Assembly: GCF_018223745.1 (NCBI RefSeq) | Contig: NZ_CP073653.1 | Location: forward strand, 425,001-489,000 | Direction of reading: 5' to 3' | Source of the DNA: Clostridium beijerinckii | GTDB lineage: Bacteria; Bacillota; Clostridia; Clostridiales; Clostridiaceae | Length of the DNA stretch: 64,000 nucleotides | In this document: one piece after another, positions 19,468 through 28,072 of the stretch | Position numbering within the stretch: the first letter of the stretch is position 1 | How the letters are laid out: every line of letters starts with the position of its first letter | Notes under the pieces: model-generated | Databases searched by the model: none | The model's input: only the letters and a program-made list of their open reading frames with translations | What the model was told of the DNA's origin: nothing | Translations under genes and position numbers: made by a program

Positions 19468-20484
19468 ATGGAGAATAATAAGGAGATACTTAAAATTAAA
19501 GGCTATATTGAAGAAAATTATAATTTAGATGTAGAAGATATTGAAAAAGTTAAAAATAGTTATAAAGTTATTACAAAGGATGAGAGATATTGTTTGAAAG
19601 TAGTTAAATATGAATTCTCTCATTTTTATTTTATCTTATCTGCAATGAAGCATTTACAAAGAAATGGATTTGGGGATATTCCTGAATTTATTATGAATAG
19701 AGAAAAAAAAGAATATGGTAACATAAACGGAAAGTATGCGTACTTAACAAAATGGATTCCATCGAGAGTAAGTAATTATGATAATCCAATAGAATTATCA
19801 ATGGTATCAAATGAGCTTGCAAAATTACATGAATGCAGCAAAGGATTTACATTGAAGAAAGAGATGAAACCAAGGATTGGATGGTTTTCATGGATAGATG
19901 TTTTTGAGACAAGGAGAAGAGAAATACTGGATTTTAAAAATAGAATAAGTCAAAAAGCATATAAATCAAATTTTGATTTATTGTATTTGGACAATATGGA
20001 AAAAGAATTAAATAGAGCAGAAAAGAGTATAGTAGGTCTTCAAAAAAATAATTATGTAAAGGTTATGGAAAAGGAAGTTCTTTCAAGGGGATTTTGCCAC
20101 CATGACTATGCTCATCATAATATATTAATAGATAATAAGAAAAATATTAATATTATAGATTTTGATTACTGCATATTAGATTCACATCTACACGACGTAT
20201 CTTCTTTATTAATAAGATCAATGAAAGATGGAAAATGGGAAAGCGACAAATGTAATCTAATTTTAAATGCCTATAGTGAGAGAATAGAAATAAGAAAAGA
20301 AGAGCTACCTATAATTAGAGAATTTATAAGATTTCCTCAGGCTTTCTGGCAAATAGGGTTGCAGGTTTATTGGGAACAGCAACCATGGGGAGAAGAATTT
20401 TTCATCAATAAGTTAGAGAAGTACTTAAATGATTGTGAATTTAGAGAAAAGTTTATTGATAGTTATTTTAGTGGGGGAAATTAA
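19468..20484 (+). CDS. CotS-family spore coat protein (phosphotransferase/kinase fold)
   Basis: A 338-residue member of the CotS family, related to aminoglycoside phosphotransferases. The catalytic-loop motif HHDYAHHN (HxDxxxxN pattern) and the metal-binding IIDFDYC are both present, so kinase-type phosphotransfer is possible. An N-terminal lobe with Lys-rich segments precedes them. CotS is a coat protein of Bacillus spores whose enzymatic activity is uncertain. A sigma-K-like promoter upstream supports mother-cell expression late in sporulation. It is followed, two bases after its stop, by an unknown gene and then another cotS-like gene. Confidence 0.88.
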   Translation: MENNKEILKIKGYIEENYNLDVEDIEKVKNSYKVITKDERYCLKVVKYEFSHFYFILSAMKHLQRNGFGDIPEFIMNREKKEYGNINGKYAYLTKWIPSRVSNYDNPIELSMVSNELAKLHECSKGFTLKKEMKPRIGWFSWIDVFETRRREILDFKNRISQKAYKSNFDLLYLDNMEKELNRAEKSIVGLQKNNYVKVMEKEVLSRGFCHHDYAHHNILIDNKKNINIIDFDYCILDSHLHDVSSLLIRSMKDGKWESDKCNLILNAYSERIEIRKEELPIIREFIRFPQAFWQIGLQVYWEQQPWGEEFFINKLEKYLNDCEFREKFIDSYFSGGN

Positions 20485-20485
20485 T

Positions 20486-21292
20486 ATGGATGAATTATTG
20501 ATTAATAAGTATTTAAATAAAAAAGGAATAGCTATTATGGGACAAGGTTTTAGTTATGATAAAAATATGCAAAGAAATGATATAGTTTCTCAAGTTGATT
20601 TAATTATAGAATTTCATAAATTGCTATTAGGCGGTAATCTAACAGGGCTAAGCAAAATTAAAAGCACAATAGGCAGAGAAGTGGAATCTTATAAAGTGCA
20701 GATAAGAAAACTACAAAAGAATTATTCATATGTATCTAGTAAAACATGTACAAATGAGATAGAGAATATCATATTATCAAACGGAAAAATAATGTTGGAA
20801 AAAGCTAATAAGGCTATAAATTATATTTATGAACATGACTACTTTGGAGTTATAAGACGTAGTATGAATAGAGAAGAAATCTGCCTTGGTAAAGTTGATA
20901 AAAGTAATTTAAGAAAAAATAATGAAAAAATAGAAGTGTGTACAATAAAAGGTATGACATATAACTTAGTAGAAGAAGACTTATATAATTATATTAAGAA
21001 ACTACAAAGAAAGGAAATTAATATAGATGAGGAAGAACTAATAAAGTTATTTGTACATGGATCACACCTATCATTTAACAGCTTTGATTATTTAAGAGGG
21101 CTTTGCAGTTATCCAAAGGATTTTTTAAAGTTTTGGGAGAGGTATAGAGATAGTAGAAAGGATAATACAAGGGAAATTTATAATATACAAAATGAGGAAT
21201 GTAAGGGTAGTAGGAAAGCAAGGAATGACGAACAATTATTAAATGGATTGAAGAAAAGTTTAAAGTATGAAAGTAAAAATTTTATCATATAG
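20486..21292 (+). CDS. Protein of unknown function in the spore coat island
   Basis: A 268-residue protein that I do not recognise. It is highly charged (Lys/Glu-rich), without signal peptide or transmembrane segment, and probably largely helical (about residues 30-110). Its C-terminal part, with FNSFDYLRGLCSYPKDFLKFW, loosely resembles the tail of the CotS-type neighbours, which have a similar (L/F)xFPxxF/YW segment. The HxDxxxxN and DFD catalytic motifs are missing. ATG 20486 lies one base after the stop codon of the upstream gene and GTGGGGGA serves as ribosome binding site, so translation is coupled. It could be a diverged CotS-like pseudokinase or an unrelated coat protein. Confidence 0.7.
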   Translation: MDELLINKYLNKKGIAIMGQGFSYDKNMQRNDIVSQVDLIIEFHKLLLGGNLTGLSKIKSTIGREVESYKVQIRKLQKNYSYVSSKTCTNEIENIILSNGKIMLEKANKAINYIYEHDYFGVIRRSMNREEICLGKVDKSNLRKNNEKIEVCTIKGMTYNLVEEDLYNYIKKLQRKEINIDEEELIKLFVHGSHLSFNSFDYLRGLCSYPKDFLKFWERYRDSRKDNTREIYNIQNEECKGSRKARNDEQLLNGLKKSLKYESKNFII

Positions 21293-21347
21293 GTAACCAA
21301 AGGTAGTTATTGTTTATACCTAAAGCTTAGTTGTTAGGAGGAAGAAT

Positions 21348-22403
21348 ATGAATAGAACTAAGTATTCAGAAAAAAATTATTTATGCGATTATGATTTGAG
21401 CCTAAAGTTCTTCGAAGAACTAGGAATAAAAGTAAACGACATTGTTCCACTTAGAAAAGTATTTTTGGTATATACAGATGAAGGAAATAAAATATTGAAA
21501 AGAGTAAATTATGATGTAGATAGAGTCAATTTAATAAGTGATTCTTTAGACTATGTAAAAAAGAGTTATGAACATGTAATAACATATAAAAGGTTCAAAG
21601 ATGATTCATGTTATAAAGAGTGGAATGGACAAATTTATATTGTTATGGATATATTGAATGGAAGAGAAGCATCATTTTCTAATCCAGTAGAAATTGATCT
21701 TTGTGCAGAAAATATAGCTTTAATGCATAAAGCTTCAAAAGGATTAAGAGAATATTTGAAGGATAAATACAAAAAAGATTTTCTAGATATATCTTTGAAA
21801 GATAAAATTAAAGAAGCATATGATGATTTAATTTGGATGAAGAGCTTAGTAGATACGTACAAATATAAAAATGAATTTGATAAATTATTTGTAAACAATG
21901 TAGATAAGTATTTAAATGAAATTAAAGAGGTTCAAAATGACCTTGAAAAAAGCTCATATGATAACCTAAGGCAGGATGGAGATACTATTCGTTTGTGTCA
22001 TAATGATTTAGCTTATCATAATTTCTTAACCAAAAATAATGAAATAAATATAATAGATTTTGATTTTATGACTATAGATTTAAGAGTAATGGATATATGG
22101 AATTTTATTTTAAAGTGTATAAAGAATGCCGCATTCGATGTGGATAAGATGTCAACTTGTATTAATGGATATGAGAATGTGTCCATTTTAAAAAAAGAAG
22201 AAAAAGAACTCTTGTATATACTTATAAAGTTCCCTAAAGATTTTTATACAATATCAAGAGATTATTATCATAAGAGAAAGAATTGGGAATATGAAGTATA
22301 TTTAAGCAGATTTGAAGGAAAGTTTAGCAATGAGGATTTTAGATATGAATTTTTAAAGGTTTTAGAAAATAAATTTTTCATAGGTTCTGAAGTAAAGAAG
22401 TAA
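21348..22403 (+). CDS. CotS-family spore coat protein (second copy)
   Basis: A 351-residue CotS-like protein. It shows CHNDLAYHN (HxDxxxxN-type catalytic loop, with Asn before Asp) and IIDFDFM. Sequence similarity to the neighbouring CotS proteins is spread over the whole length, for instance the HKASKGL segment and the C-terminal FPKDFYTISRDYYHK. AGGAGG precedes ATG 21348, 55 bp after the unknown gene. It is probably the last gene of a three-gene sporulation operon. A function in coat glycan phosphorylation is speculation. Confidence 0.85.
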   Translation: MNRTKYSEKNYLCDYDLSLKFFEELGIKVNDIVPLRKVFLVYTDEGNKILKRVNYDVDRVNLISDSLDYVKKSYEHVITYKRFKDDSCYKEWNGQIYIVMDILNGREASFSNPVEIDLCAENIALMHKASKGLREYLKDKYKKDFLDISLKDKIKEAYDDLIWMKSLVDTYKYKNEFDKLFVNNVDKYLNEIKEVQNDLEKSSYDNLRQDGDTIRLCHNDLAYHNFLTKNNEINIIDFDFMTIDLRVMDIWNFILKCIKNAAFDVDKMSTCINGYENVSILKKEEKELLYILIKFPKDFYTISRDYYHKRKNWEYEVYLSRFEGKFSNEDFRYEFLKVLENKFFIGSEVKK

Positions 22404-22483
22404 TTTAAATATAAGATTAATTTATTTGAATGTAAAGAATAATATAAATCTAACTTATAATTCACCTATTTATAATAATGATT

Positions 22484-22520
22484 AAGCCAATATTTTATTT
22501 TGAAAATGGAATATTGGTTT
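22484..22520 (+). terminator. Terminator after the second cotS-like gene
   Basis: Eleven-base arms at 22484-22494 and 22510-22520, ending in TTTCTTATT. It lies 81 bp after the stop codon. Confidence 0.55.
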
Positions 22521-22550
22521 CTTATTAGTTAAGAAATATTGAGAATTTAT

Positions 22551-22586
22551 AAAGGCAAGAAAATCTCTTATGATTTTCTTGCCTTT
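22551..22586. terminator. Second hairpin, likely bidirectional terminator
   Basis: A 15-bp perfect stem with a 6-nt loop (TCTTAT) between convergent genes; flanking T/A runs are short. Confidence 0.55.
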
Positions 22587-22722
22587 ATACAGATATTTAA
22601 TGTTTAATTGAAACTGTTGTAATATAAATTACTTATAAGGTAGCTAATTACAAAAACTATGAAGGAATTTTACTAGTTATATAAAAAATATAAATTTTAT
22701 TTTATATAGTTAGTGTATTATT

Positions 22723-23844
22723 CTATGAATTTATTATAGCTTCATAGGCGGATATTGTATCTAGGGCTGTTTTATTCCAAGAAAAGTTTTTACTTCGTGT
22801 TAGGCTTTTTTTGACCATTGTTAACCTTAATAGGCTATTACTTAAAACTCTTTCTATGTCATAAGATAGTGAATCAATATCATTAGGATCTATAAAAAGC
22901 GCTGATTCATGACATACTTCAGGTAATGACGTAACATTAGAAGCTATTACAGGAGTACCACATGCCATAGCCTCTATAGGAGGAAGTCCAAATCCTTCAT
23001 AAAAAGAAGGGTATACAAGGACCTCAGCAGCATTGTAGAATAATGGCATATCCTCAATGGGAATAAAATCAGTAAAAATAACGTTGTTAGATATATTTAG
23101 ATCATCAGCTCTATTTTTGTATTTAGTATAAGAAGGACCCTTACGACCAATTATAACTAGTTTGAAACTTTCTTTTAATTTATTTGGGAGTTTAGAATAA
23201 GCTTCTATTAGTCCTATAATATTCTTTCTTGGACTAAATCCTCCAACGTAAAGTACGAAGTCTTCCTTTATCCCATATTTCTCGGTAATAAAGTCTTTAG
23301 ATTTACATTTACTCATAGGTCTGTAAATATCTTCAGCAGCTAATGGGGTAACATAAATCTTTTCAGCAGGAAAGTTAAATTCCTTAGCAATATCATCCTT
23401 AGAGTAATTAGATACAGTAATTATTCCATCACAATTATCTAAAATTTTAGGCAGTTCATTATTAAATATTTTTAAATATCTATCACTAACAGTTTCAGGC
23501 ATTCTTAAAGGAATTATATCATGTAGAGTAATAACTTTTTTGCATTCAACATTTTCTGATAGACCAACCCCGTTTTGTGGGACATGGTAAAGCTCTATGT
23601 CTGCATTATTTAATATATTGGGAACATTTATATCATCCCAAAAACTATTAGAAGGTATTGATTCAATAAGTTCTGTTTTAAAATTATTCTTTAAATCGCT
23701 TATAAAGTCACATTGTGGTGTGAAAATTAAATAGTTATTGTTACTATCAACATTGTTGAGGCTAGATATTAACTGATAAGTATAGGTACCTATACCCGTG
23801 CCTCGATACCACTTTGCAGCTCTACCATCTATTCCTATTTTCAT
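22723..23844 (-). CDS. GT4-family glycosyltransferase, CotSA-like (second copy)
   Basis: A 373-residue GT-B glycosyltransferase closely related to the one at 18221: N terminus MKIGIDGRAAKW, then VGGFSPRKN and PSFYEGFGLPPIEAM (GT4 signature). It is divergent from a third cotS-like gene, repeating the arrangement of the first glycosyltransferase/cotS pair. The duplicated layout suggests the island arose by duplication of a GT-cotS module. It is expected to act in the mother cell on coat or spore-surface glycans. Donor and acceptor are unknown. Confidence 0.85.
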   Translation of the reverse strand: MKIGIDGRAAKWYRGTGIGTYTYQLISSLNNVDSNNNYLIFTPQCDFISDLKNNFKTELIESIPSNSFWDDINVPNILNNADIELYHVPQNGVGLSENVECKKVITLHDIIPLRMPETVSDRYLKIFNNELPKILDNCDGIITVSNYSKDDIAKEFNFPAEKIYVTPLAAEDIYRPMSKCKSKDFITEKYGIKEDFVLYVGGFSPRKNIIGLIEAYSKLPNKLKESFKLVIIGRKGPSYTKYKNRADDLNISNNVIFTDFIPIEDMPLFYNAAEVLVYPSFYEGFGLPPIEAMACGTPVIASNVTSLPEVCHESALFIDPNDIDSLSYDIERVLSNSLLRLTMVKKSLTRSKNFSWNKTALDTISAYEAIINS

Positions 23845-23952
23845 TATTAAACCCTTTCATAGCATTTGTCTTAATGTATTATATTAAAAGAATATAAAAA
23901 ATGTTAATAAAAGAAATGATATCCTCATATAAATATACAGGAGGTGAGAAGT

Positions 23953-24951
23953 ATGATGAGGGAATTTGAAATTGAAAGACAATTCAATATAAAGATAGAA
24001 AAAATAAAGGCAAATAAAGGCGTATACTATCTTAAAACAGATAAAGGCGAGAGATGTTTGAAAAAAATAAATTATGGACCCCAAAAGTTGTTGTTCGTGT
24101 ATGGTGCTAAAGAGCACTTAAGAAAAAATGGTTTTAATAATTTAGATAAATACTATTTAAACATAAATGGAGAGCCTTATGCATTGGTTAATGAAGACTT
24201 ATATACTTTGTCTGAATGGTTAGAAGGAAGGGAATGTGACTTCCATAACATAGATGAAGTAAAAATAGCAGCAAAGACTTTAGCTAATCTCCATGAAGCA
24301 TCTAAGGGCTATGATCCACCTGAGAATTCTAAGCTCAAAAGTGATCTTGGCAGATGGCCTCATTTAATAGAAAAAAGAATTAAATCTTTAGATAAAATGA
24401 GAGATATGGTAAGGAAAAAAAGTATAAAAAGTGATTTTGACATGCTTTATTTAAAATCTATGGAGTTTTATAAAGAGATTGGAAAGAAATCCTTAGTGAC
24501 TTTAAATGAGTCAGATTACTATGAGTTATGTGCAATTGCTGAGAATGAAAAAAGTTTTTGCCATCATGATTTTACTTATCATAATATAATTTTAAGCGAT
24601 AGTATGGATGTACATGTTATAGATTTTGATTACTGTAAAAGAGAAGTTAGAACTTTTGATATAAGCAATTTTATGATAAAGGTGCTAAAGAGAGTTGAGT
24701 GGAATTTAGAATTTGCGACAGCTATTATAGAATCCTATGATTCAGTATCAAAATTAAAACCAGAGGAATATAAGGTATTATATGCATATCTTCAATTCCC
24801 ACAAAGATATTGGAGGCTTGCAAATAGATATTATTATAATGAAGTTAATTGGGGGCAAAATACATTTGCAGGTAAGTTAGAATCAATAATACATGAGCAA
24901 GAGAAATACCTAGAATTTTTAGAAAAATTCAAGAATGAATATAAGATATAA
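23953..24951 (+). CDS. CotS-family spore coat protein (third copy)
   Basis: A 332-residue CotS-like kinase-fold protein with CHHDFTYHN (HxDxxxxN) and VIDFDYC intact, the NLHEASKGY segment, and the aromatic C-terminal tail FPQRYWRLANRYYY. ATG 23953 is chosen because AGGAGGTG lies 7 bases upstream; a GTG at 23944 overlaps that site. It is followed by a terminator and is divergent from a glycosyltransferase gene 108 bp away. It is more similar to the first copy than to the second. Confidence 0.87.
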   Translation: MMREFEIERQFNIKIEKIKANKGVYYLKTDKGERCLKKINYGPQKLLFVYGAKEHLRKNGFNNLDKYYLNINGEPYALVNEDLYTLSEWLEGRECDFHNIDEVKIAAKTLANLHEASKGYDPPENSKLKSDLGRWPHLIEKRIKSLDKMRDMVRKKSIKSDFDMLYLKSMEFYKEIGKKSLVTLNESDYYELCAIAENEKSFCHHDFTYHNIILSDSMDVHVIDFDYCKREVRTFDISNFMIKVLKRVEWNLEFATAIIESYDSVSKLKPEEYKVLYAYLQFPQRYWRLANRYYYNEVNWGQNTFAGKLESIIHEQEKYLEFLEKFKNEYKI

Positions 24952-24964
24952 TAAACATAATAAT

Positions 24965-25010
24965 ATGAACTACCGAAATAATTAAAAAATTATTTCGATA
25001 GTTCATTTAT
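24965..25010 (+). terminator. Terminator after the third cotS-like gene
   Basis: A 19-bp stem with a single mismatch (ATGAACTACCGAAATAATT with its complement), short loop, followed by TTTATTTTGTT. Confidence 0.8.
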
Positions 25011-25058
25011 TTTGTTCTTGCCTAGATAGAATAAAATCATTCTTATATTAATTTAGAA

Positions 25059-25085
25059 ACCTTTAATAATCTTTACCATATTATA
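25059..25085 (+). promoter_or_regulatory. Sigma-K-type promoter upstream of yabG
   Basis: AC at 25059-25060, 16-nt spacer, then CATATTATA at 25077-25085, an exact match to CATAnnnTA. yabG is sigma-K dependent in Bacillus subtilis, which supports the call. Confidence 0.65.
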
Positions 25086-25113
25086 ATGTGAAAGAATGTA
25101 TTAGGAGAAAGTA

Positions 25114-25974
25114 ATGGAAATAGGAGATATAGTTGTTAGAAAATCTTATAATAAAGATATTACTTTTAAAATAATTGATATTAAAGATAGTGGCGGAAAG
25201 TATAATATAATTCTAAAAGGAATTAATATAAGAATAATAGCAGATGCAAGTTTGGATGATCTTGAAATGGCAGAAGAGGACACTGGATCTCAAGATAAAA
25301 TATTAAATACAAGAGTTAATGAGGCCATAAAGAAAGCTATGATACTACGAGGTGATCTTAGGGATAAAGTTGAAAAATCTCCTAAGATAAAGACGAAGAA
25401 TGAATTGATGTTTGGAAGACCAGGAAAGATTCTCCATGTAGATGGGGATAGTGAGTACATGGAGACTTGTTTAAAGGTATATAAGCAATTATCTTTAGAT
25501 GCAGTGGGGAGAGCTATAGCGGAAAAAGATCAACCAGAGGTAATAGTAGACTTAGTTAAAGAAATAAAACCGGACATAGTAGTTTTAACTGGACACGATA
25601 GTGTTTTACGAGAACCAAGGGATTATTTGAATTTAGATAATTATAGAAATTCAAGATATTATTTAGAATCAGTCAAAAACTTAAGAAATTATAATTCAAG
25701 TTATGATGAATTAGTAATATTTGCAGGGGCTTGTCAAAGTTGCTATGAAAGAATATTAGACGTAGGTGCTAATTTTGCCTCGAGTCCAAATCGAGTATTA
25801 ATACACTGCCTGGACCCTGTTTTTGTATGTGAGAAGATTGCTTATACAAGAATTGATAAGGTAGTCTCAATAACTGATGTTATTGAAAATACGATAACAG
25901 GAATAAAGGGAGTTGGAGGATTGCAGACCAGGGGAAAGTATAGAGAAGGATATCCTAAATCTCCTTATATTTAA
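25114..25974 (+). CDS. yabG: Sporulation-specific protease YabG
   Basis: A 286-residue cytoplasmic (mother-cell) protease that processes spore coat and cortex proteins such as SpoIVA in Bacillus and preproSleC/CspBA in Clostridioides difficile. The N-terminal beta-rich domain starts MEIGDIVVRKSY. The conserved core holds ILHVDGDSEYM, VVLTGHDS with His161, and FAGACQSC with Cys207/Cys210; a His and a Cys in these positions are the likely catalytic pair. Length is typical. A sigma-K-like promoter precedes it, and it sits at the edge of the coat island, which fits a role in coat maturation. Confidence 0.93.
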   Translation: MEIGDIVVRKSYNKDITFKIIDIKDSGGKYNIILKGINIRIIADASLDDLEMAEEDTGSQDKILNTRVNEAIKKAMILRGDLRDKVEKSPKIKTKNELMFGRPGKILHVDGDSEYMETCLKVYKQLSLDAVGRAIAEKDQPEVIVDLVKEIKPDIVVLTGHDSVLREPRDYLNLDNYRNSRYYLESVKNLRNYNSSYDELVIFAGACQSCYERILDVGANFASSPNRVLIHCLDPVFVCEKIAYTRIDKVVSITDVIENTITGIKGVGGLQTRGKYREGYPKSPYI

Positions 25975-26012
25975 TAAATAATTTAGATAGGAATTGCATA
26001 AAATAAATTATT

Positions 26013-26060
26013 AAAAACTTCAATGCATCAAAGTAATTAGTAAGAGTATTGAAGTTTTTA
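26013..26060 (+). terminator. Terminator after yabG
   Basis: A 12-bp perfect stem (AAAAACTTCAAT/ATTGAAGTTTTT) with a 23-nt loop. Confidence 0.65.
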
Positions 26061-26089
26061 ACTATAATTAATAAATATAATATTTCTAT

Positions 26090-26118
26090 TTGACAAAAAT
26101 AATAATAGAATATATAAT
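26090..26118 (+). promoter_or_regulatory. Consensus sigma-A promoter for the glutathione peroxidase gene
   Basis: TTGACA at 26090-26095 and TATAAT at 26113-26118 with a 17-nt spacer, a perfect match to the vegetative consensus. The leader to the ATG is about 88 nt. Confidence 0.8.
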
Positions 26119-26212
26119 GGTTTAAACAAATTTAATTTTATAAAATATAATTTATGAAAACATAAGTTTATTCACTTAAGTTCATATTAAAGATGATAAG
26201 GAGAGAAGCAAA

Positions 26213-26752
26213 ATGATATATGATTATTTAGTAAAAGATATAAATGGAAATTCGGTTTCTATGGAGACATACAAGGGAAAGGTATTACTAATTGTTAATA
26301 CAGCTACAGGATGTGGGTTTACTCCACAATACGAAGGGCTTCAAAAGCTTTATGATAAATATAAAGACAGTGGATTTGAAATATTAGATTTTCCATCAAA
26401 TCAATTCTTTGAGCAAGCGCCGGGGACTAATGAAGAGATATCAAATTTTTGTAAATTAACATACGGAACAACTTTTAAAACATTTGCAAAGATTGATGTA
26501 AATGGAGAGAATAGTGATCCATTATATGTTTTTTTAAAGAAAGAGGCTCCTATTGCAAGCGAAGATGATGCATCAAAGGGATTGTATAATCTTTTATCAG
26601 AAAAAGGCTTTAATACAAGTGGAGATGATATTAAGTGGAATTTTACAAAATTCCTTCTATCAAAAGAGGGAAAAGTAATAGCTAGATTTGCACCAACATA
26701 TGAACCAGAGAAAATTGCTGATCAAATTGAAAAATTAATTAATGAAAAATAG
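26213..26752 (+). CDS. Glutathione peroxidase family thiol peroxidase (Cys type)
   Basis: A 179-residue peroxidase that reduces hydrogen and organic peroxides. The peroxidatic residue is Cys34 in NTATGCGFTPQ, where some Clostridium and eukaryotic homologues have selenocysteine. The conserved FPSNQF Gln and the KWNFTKFL Trp/Asn complete the catalytic tetrad. Most bacterial enzymes of this type use thioredoxin rather than glutathione. A perfect sigma-A promoter and a terminator flank it, so it is monocistronic and probably well expressed, useful for oxygen tolerance in an anaerobe. Confidence 0.93.
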   Translation: MIYDYLVKDINGNSVSMETYKGKVLLIVNTATGCGFTPQYEGLQKLYDKYKDSGFEILDFPSNQFFEQAPGTNEEISNFCKLTYGTTFKTFAKIDVNGENSDPLYVFLKKEAPIASEDDASKGLYNLLSEKGFNTSGDDIKWNFTKFLLSKEGKVIARFAPTYEPEKIADQIEKLINEK

Positions 26753-26763
26753 AGAATAAATAT

Positions 26764-26804
26764 AAATACTCCTTTAATGTACGTGTGATTAAAGGAGTAT
26801 TTTA
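26764..26804 (+). terminator. Terminator after the peroxidase gene
   Basis: A 15-bp perfect stem (AAATACTCCTTTAAT/ATTAAAGGAGTATTT) with a 9-nt loop, then TTAT. Confidence 0.75.
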
Positions 26805-27275
26805 TAGTAAAAAATATTTTTATATGATTAAAAAATGTCATTTGGTATTGTTGAGAATAAATTCTGAACGGGGAGGGAATTCCAGCTTTATATAAAATGT
26901 CTACTAAGATTTTCTTAAAAAATATAGTAAGGAATAAAATATTGACCAATATTACTGTAAGTAGTATTGGTCAATATATAACATTGGAAATACTCGAAAT
27001 TATGTTAATAGGATAAGAGTATAGAATAATTGAAGGGGGAATAGTTTATAGATATAACATTGAGCTAAGAAAGATTTTTAATATAATATCTGATTTTAAA
27101 TTATATACTTATCTAAGTATGAACATGGAATCAATTTAAAAATAAAATTAAGGTTATTTATAGATTATGAAATGTTATAGAATTAAATTTAATGATAAGG
27201 GGAATAATAATTAAGAAAAAGCAGATAATATAATAAAATAGCTTGAAAACATATATAATTGGAAAAATGTTTACA
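26805..27275. other. AT-rich intergenic region with one strong inverted repeat
   Basis: About 470 bp without a convincing gene on either strand. It contains a hairpin with arms of 16-18 bases at 26939-26977 (ATTGACCAATATTACT with its complement, one G-T pair, 3-nt spacer) with no T-run. The rest shows nothing recognisable before the veg promoters. Confidence 0.55.
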
Positions 27276-27345
27276 TTGACAATATGGTGCTATAAATGAT
27301 AAAATATTTATTTTACTTGACTAATTTATGATTTTGTTATATAAT
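27276..27345 (+). promoter_or_regulatory. Tandem sigma-A promoters of veg
   Basis: The proximal promoter is TTGACT (27317-27322), 17 nt, TATAAT (27340-27345). The distal one is TTGACA (27276-27281), 16 nt, GATAAA (27298-27303). From the proximal promoter the start site would lie only about 15 nt before the ATG, just upstream of the ribosome binding site. veg promoters are among the strongest in Bacillus. Confidence 0.7.
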
Positions 27346-27367
27346 TAGTATGAAAGAGGGTGTTTAC

Positions 27368-27610
27368 ATGGAAAAAGTTAAAACTATTGCTTCCATTAAA
27401 AACGATATAGAGAGACACGTCGGTCAGAAAGTGACTCTAAAAGCTAATGGTGGAAGGAAAAAGATTTTAGTTAATGATGGTATAATTGAAAGTGTATACC
27501 CAAGTATTTTTGTTATAAGATTAAAAAATGACACCCAAAGGACCGTGACTTATAGTTATTCAGATGTATTAACAAAGACTGTACAATTGGTATTTCCAAC
27601 TAGAATATAA
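27368..27610 (+). CDS. veg: Veg family protein
   Basis: An 80-residue basic protein of the Veg family (DUF1021), with the conserved IKNDIERHVGQKV start and IIESVYPSIFVI, then YSYSDVLT. It forms a small beta-barrel. In Bacillus subtilis Veg stimulates biofilm gene expression by antagonising SinR; SinR presence here is unknown. ATG 27368 follows GAAAGAGGG. Strong promoters upstream and a terminator directly after the stop codon suggest a highly expressed single-gene unit. Confidence 0.9.
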   Translation: MEKVKTIASIKNDIERHVGQKVTLKANGGRKKILVNDGIIESVYPSIFVIRLKNDTQRTVTYSYSDVLTKTVQLVFPTRI

Positions 27611-27640
27611 GCTTCGATTAATTCGGAGTTTTTTCTTTTT
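27608..27640 (+). terminator. Terminator after veg
   Basis: A 9-bp stem with G-T pairs (AAGCTTCGA/TCGGAGTTT), a 5-nt loop and a T-rich tail. It overlaps the veg stop codon region. Confidence 0.7.
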
Positions 27641-28072
27641 GTTTTATTTTTAAGTGAGTTTTTAATATTCATATTTATTTAAAATAATTAATGAATTAGA
27701 AATTGTGAGAAGTGTTTTTATACGTAGAAAGCCATAAATAGAATATCATTTTATGATTAAAATGATAATAGGATTTAGATTAACTAAATAATTTTATAAA
27801 AAAAGAAAGATGGTGGGTTTCCATCTTTCAACTATGGTATAAAAGGGTATTGAGAATTTATGAGAGGTTATATGGTCAATAACCAATTACTATATTACGA
27901 CAAAAAATAGTATATGTCAATAAAAAACGCAAAAAAATTTAAAAAAATATTGTTAAGTAAATTAAATAAAAGGTTTACTTAATTTGTTAGAATAAAATAA
28001 AAATATATTTATCATAAATTTCTACTCATATGTATATAAATGAATAGTAGGAATTTTATGGAGGTATAAAAT
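27641..28072. other. Intergenic region between veg and sipL
   Basis: About 430 bp, very AT-rich. A 9-bp hairpin at 27805-27829 (GAAAGATGG/CCATCTTTC) reads as a terminator only on the minus strand, where it is followed by TTTCTTTTTTT-like sequence. No gene is visible on that strand. A sporulation-type promoter for sipL may lie near 28005-28035 (ATATTT, then CATATGTAT), but this is weak. Confidence 0.5.

Larger units (their letters stand above)
22404..22722. other. Convergent intergenic region with two hairpins
   Basis: This 319-bp region lies between convergent genes. It holds a hairpin at 22484-22520 (11-bp arms AAGCCAATATT/AATATTGGTTT) and a second at 22551-22586 (15-bp perfect arms, AAAGGCAAGAAAATC). 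These probably terminate both transcripts. Nothing else is recognisable. Confidence 0.6.

Noticed and set aside
21286..21296. Sigma-K promoter before the second cotS-like gene
   Set aside because: CATA and TA are separated by four bases instead of three and no suitable AC element was seen; transcription from the upstream promoter is simpler.
23926..23936. Sigma-K promoter before the third cotS-like gene
   Set aside because: CATATAAATA has one base too many, and the start site would fall inside the ribosome binding site.
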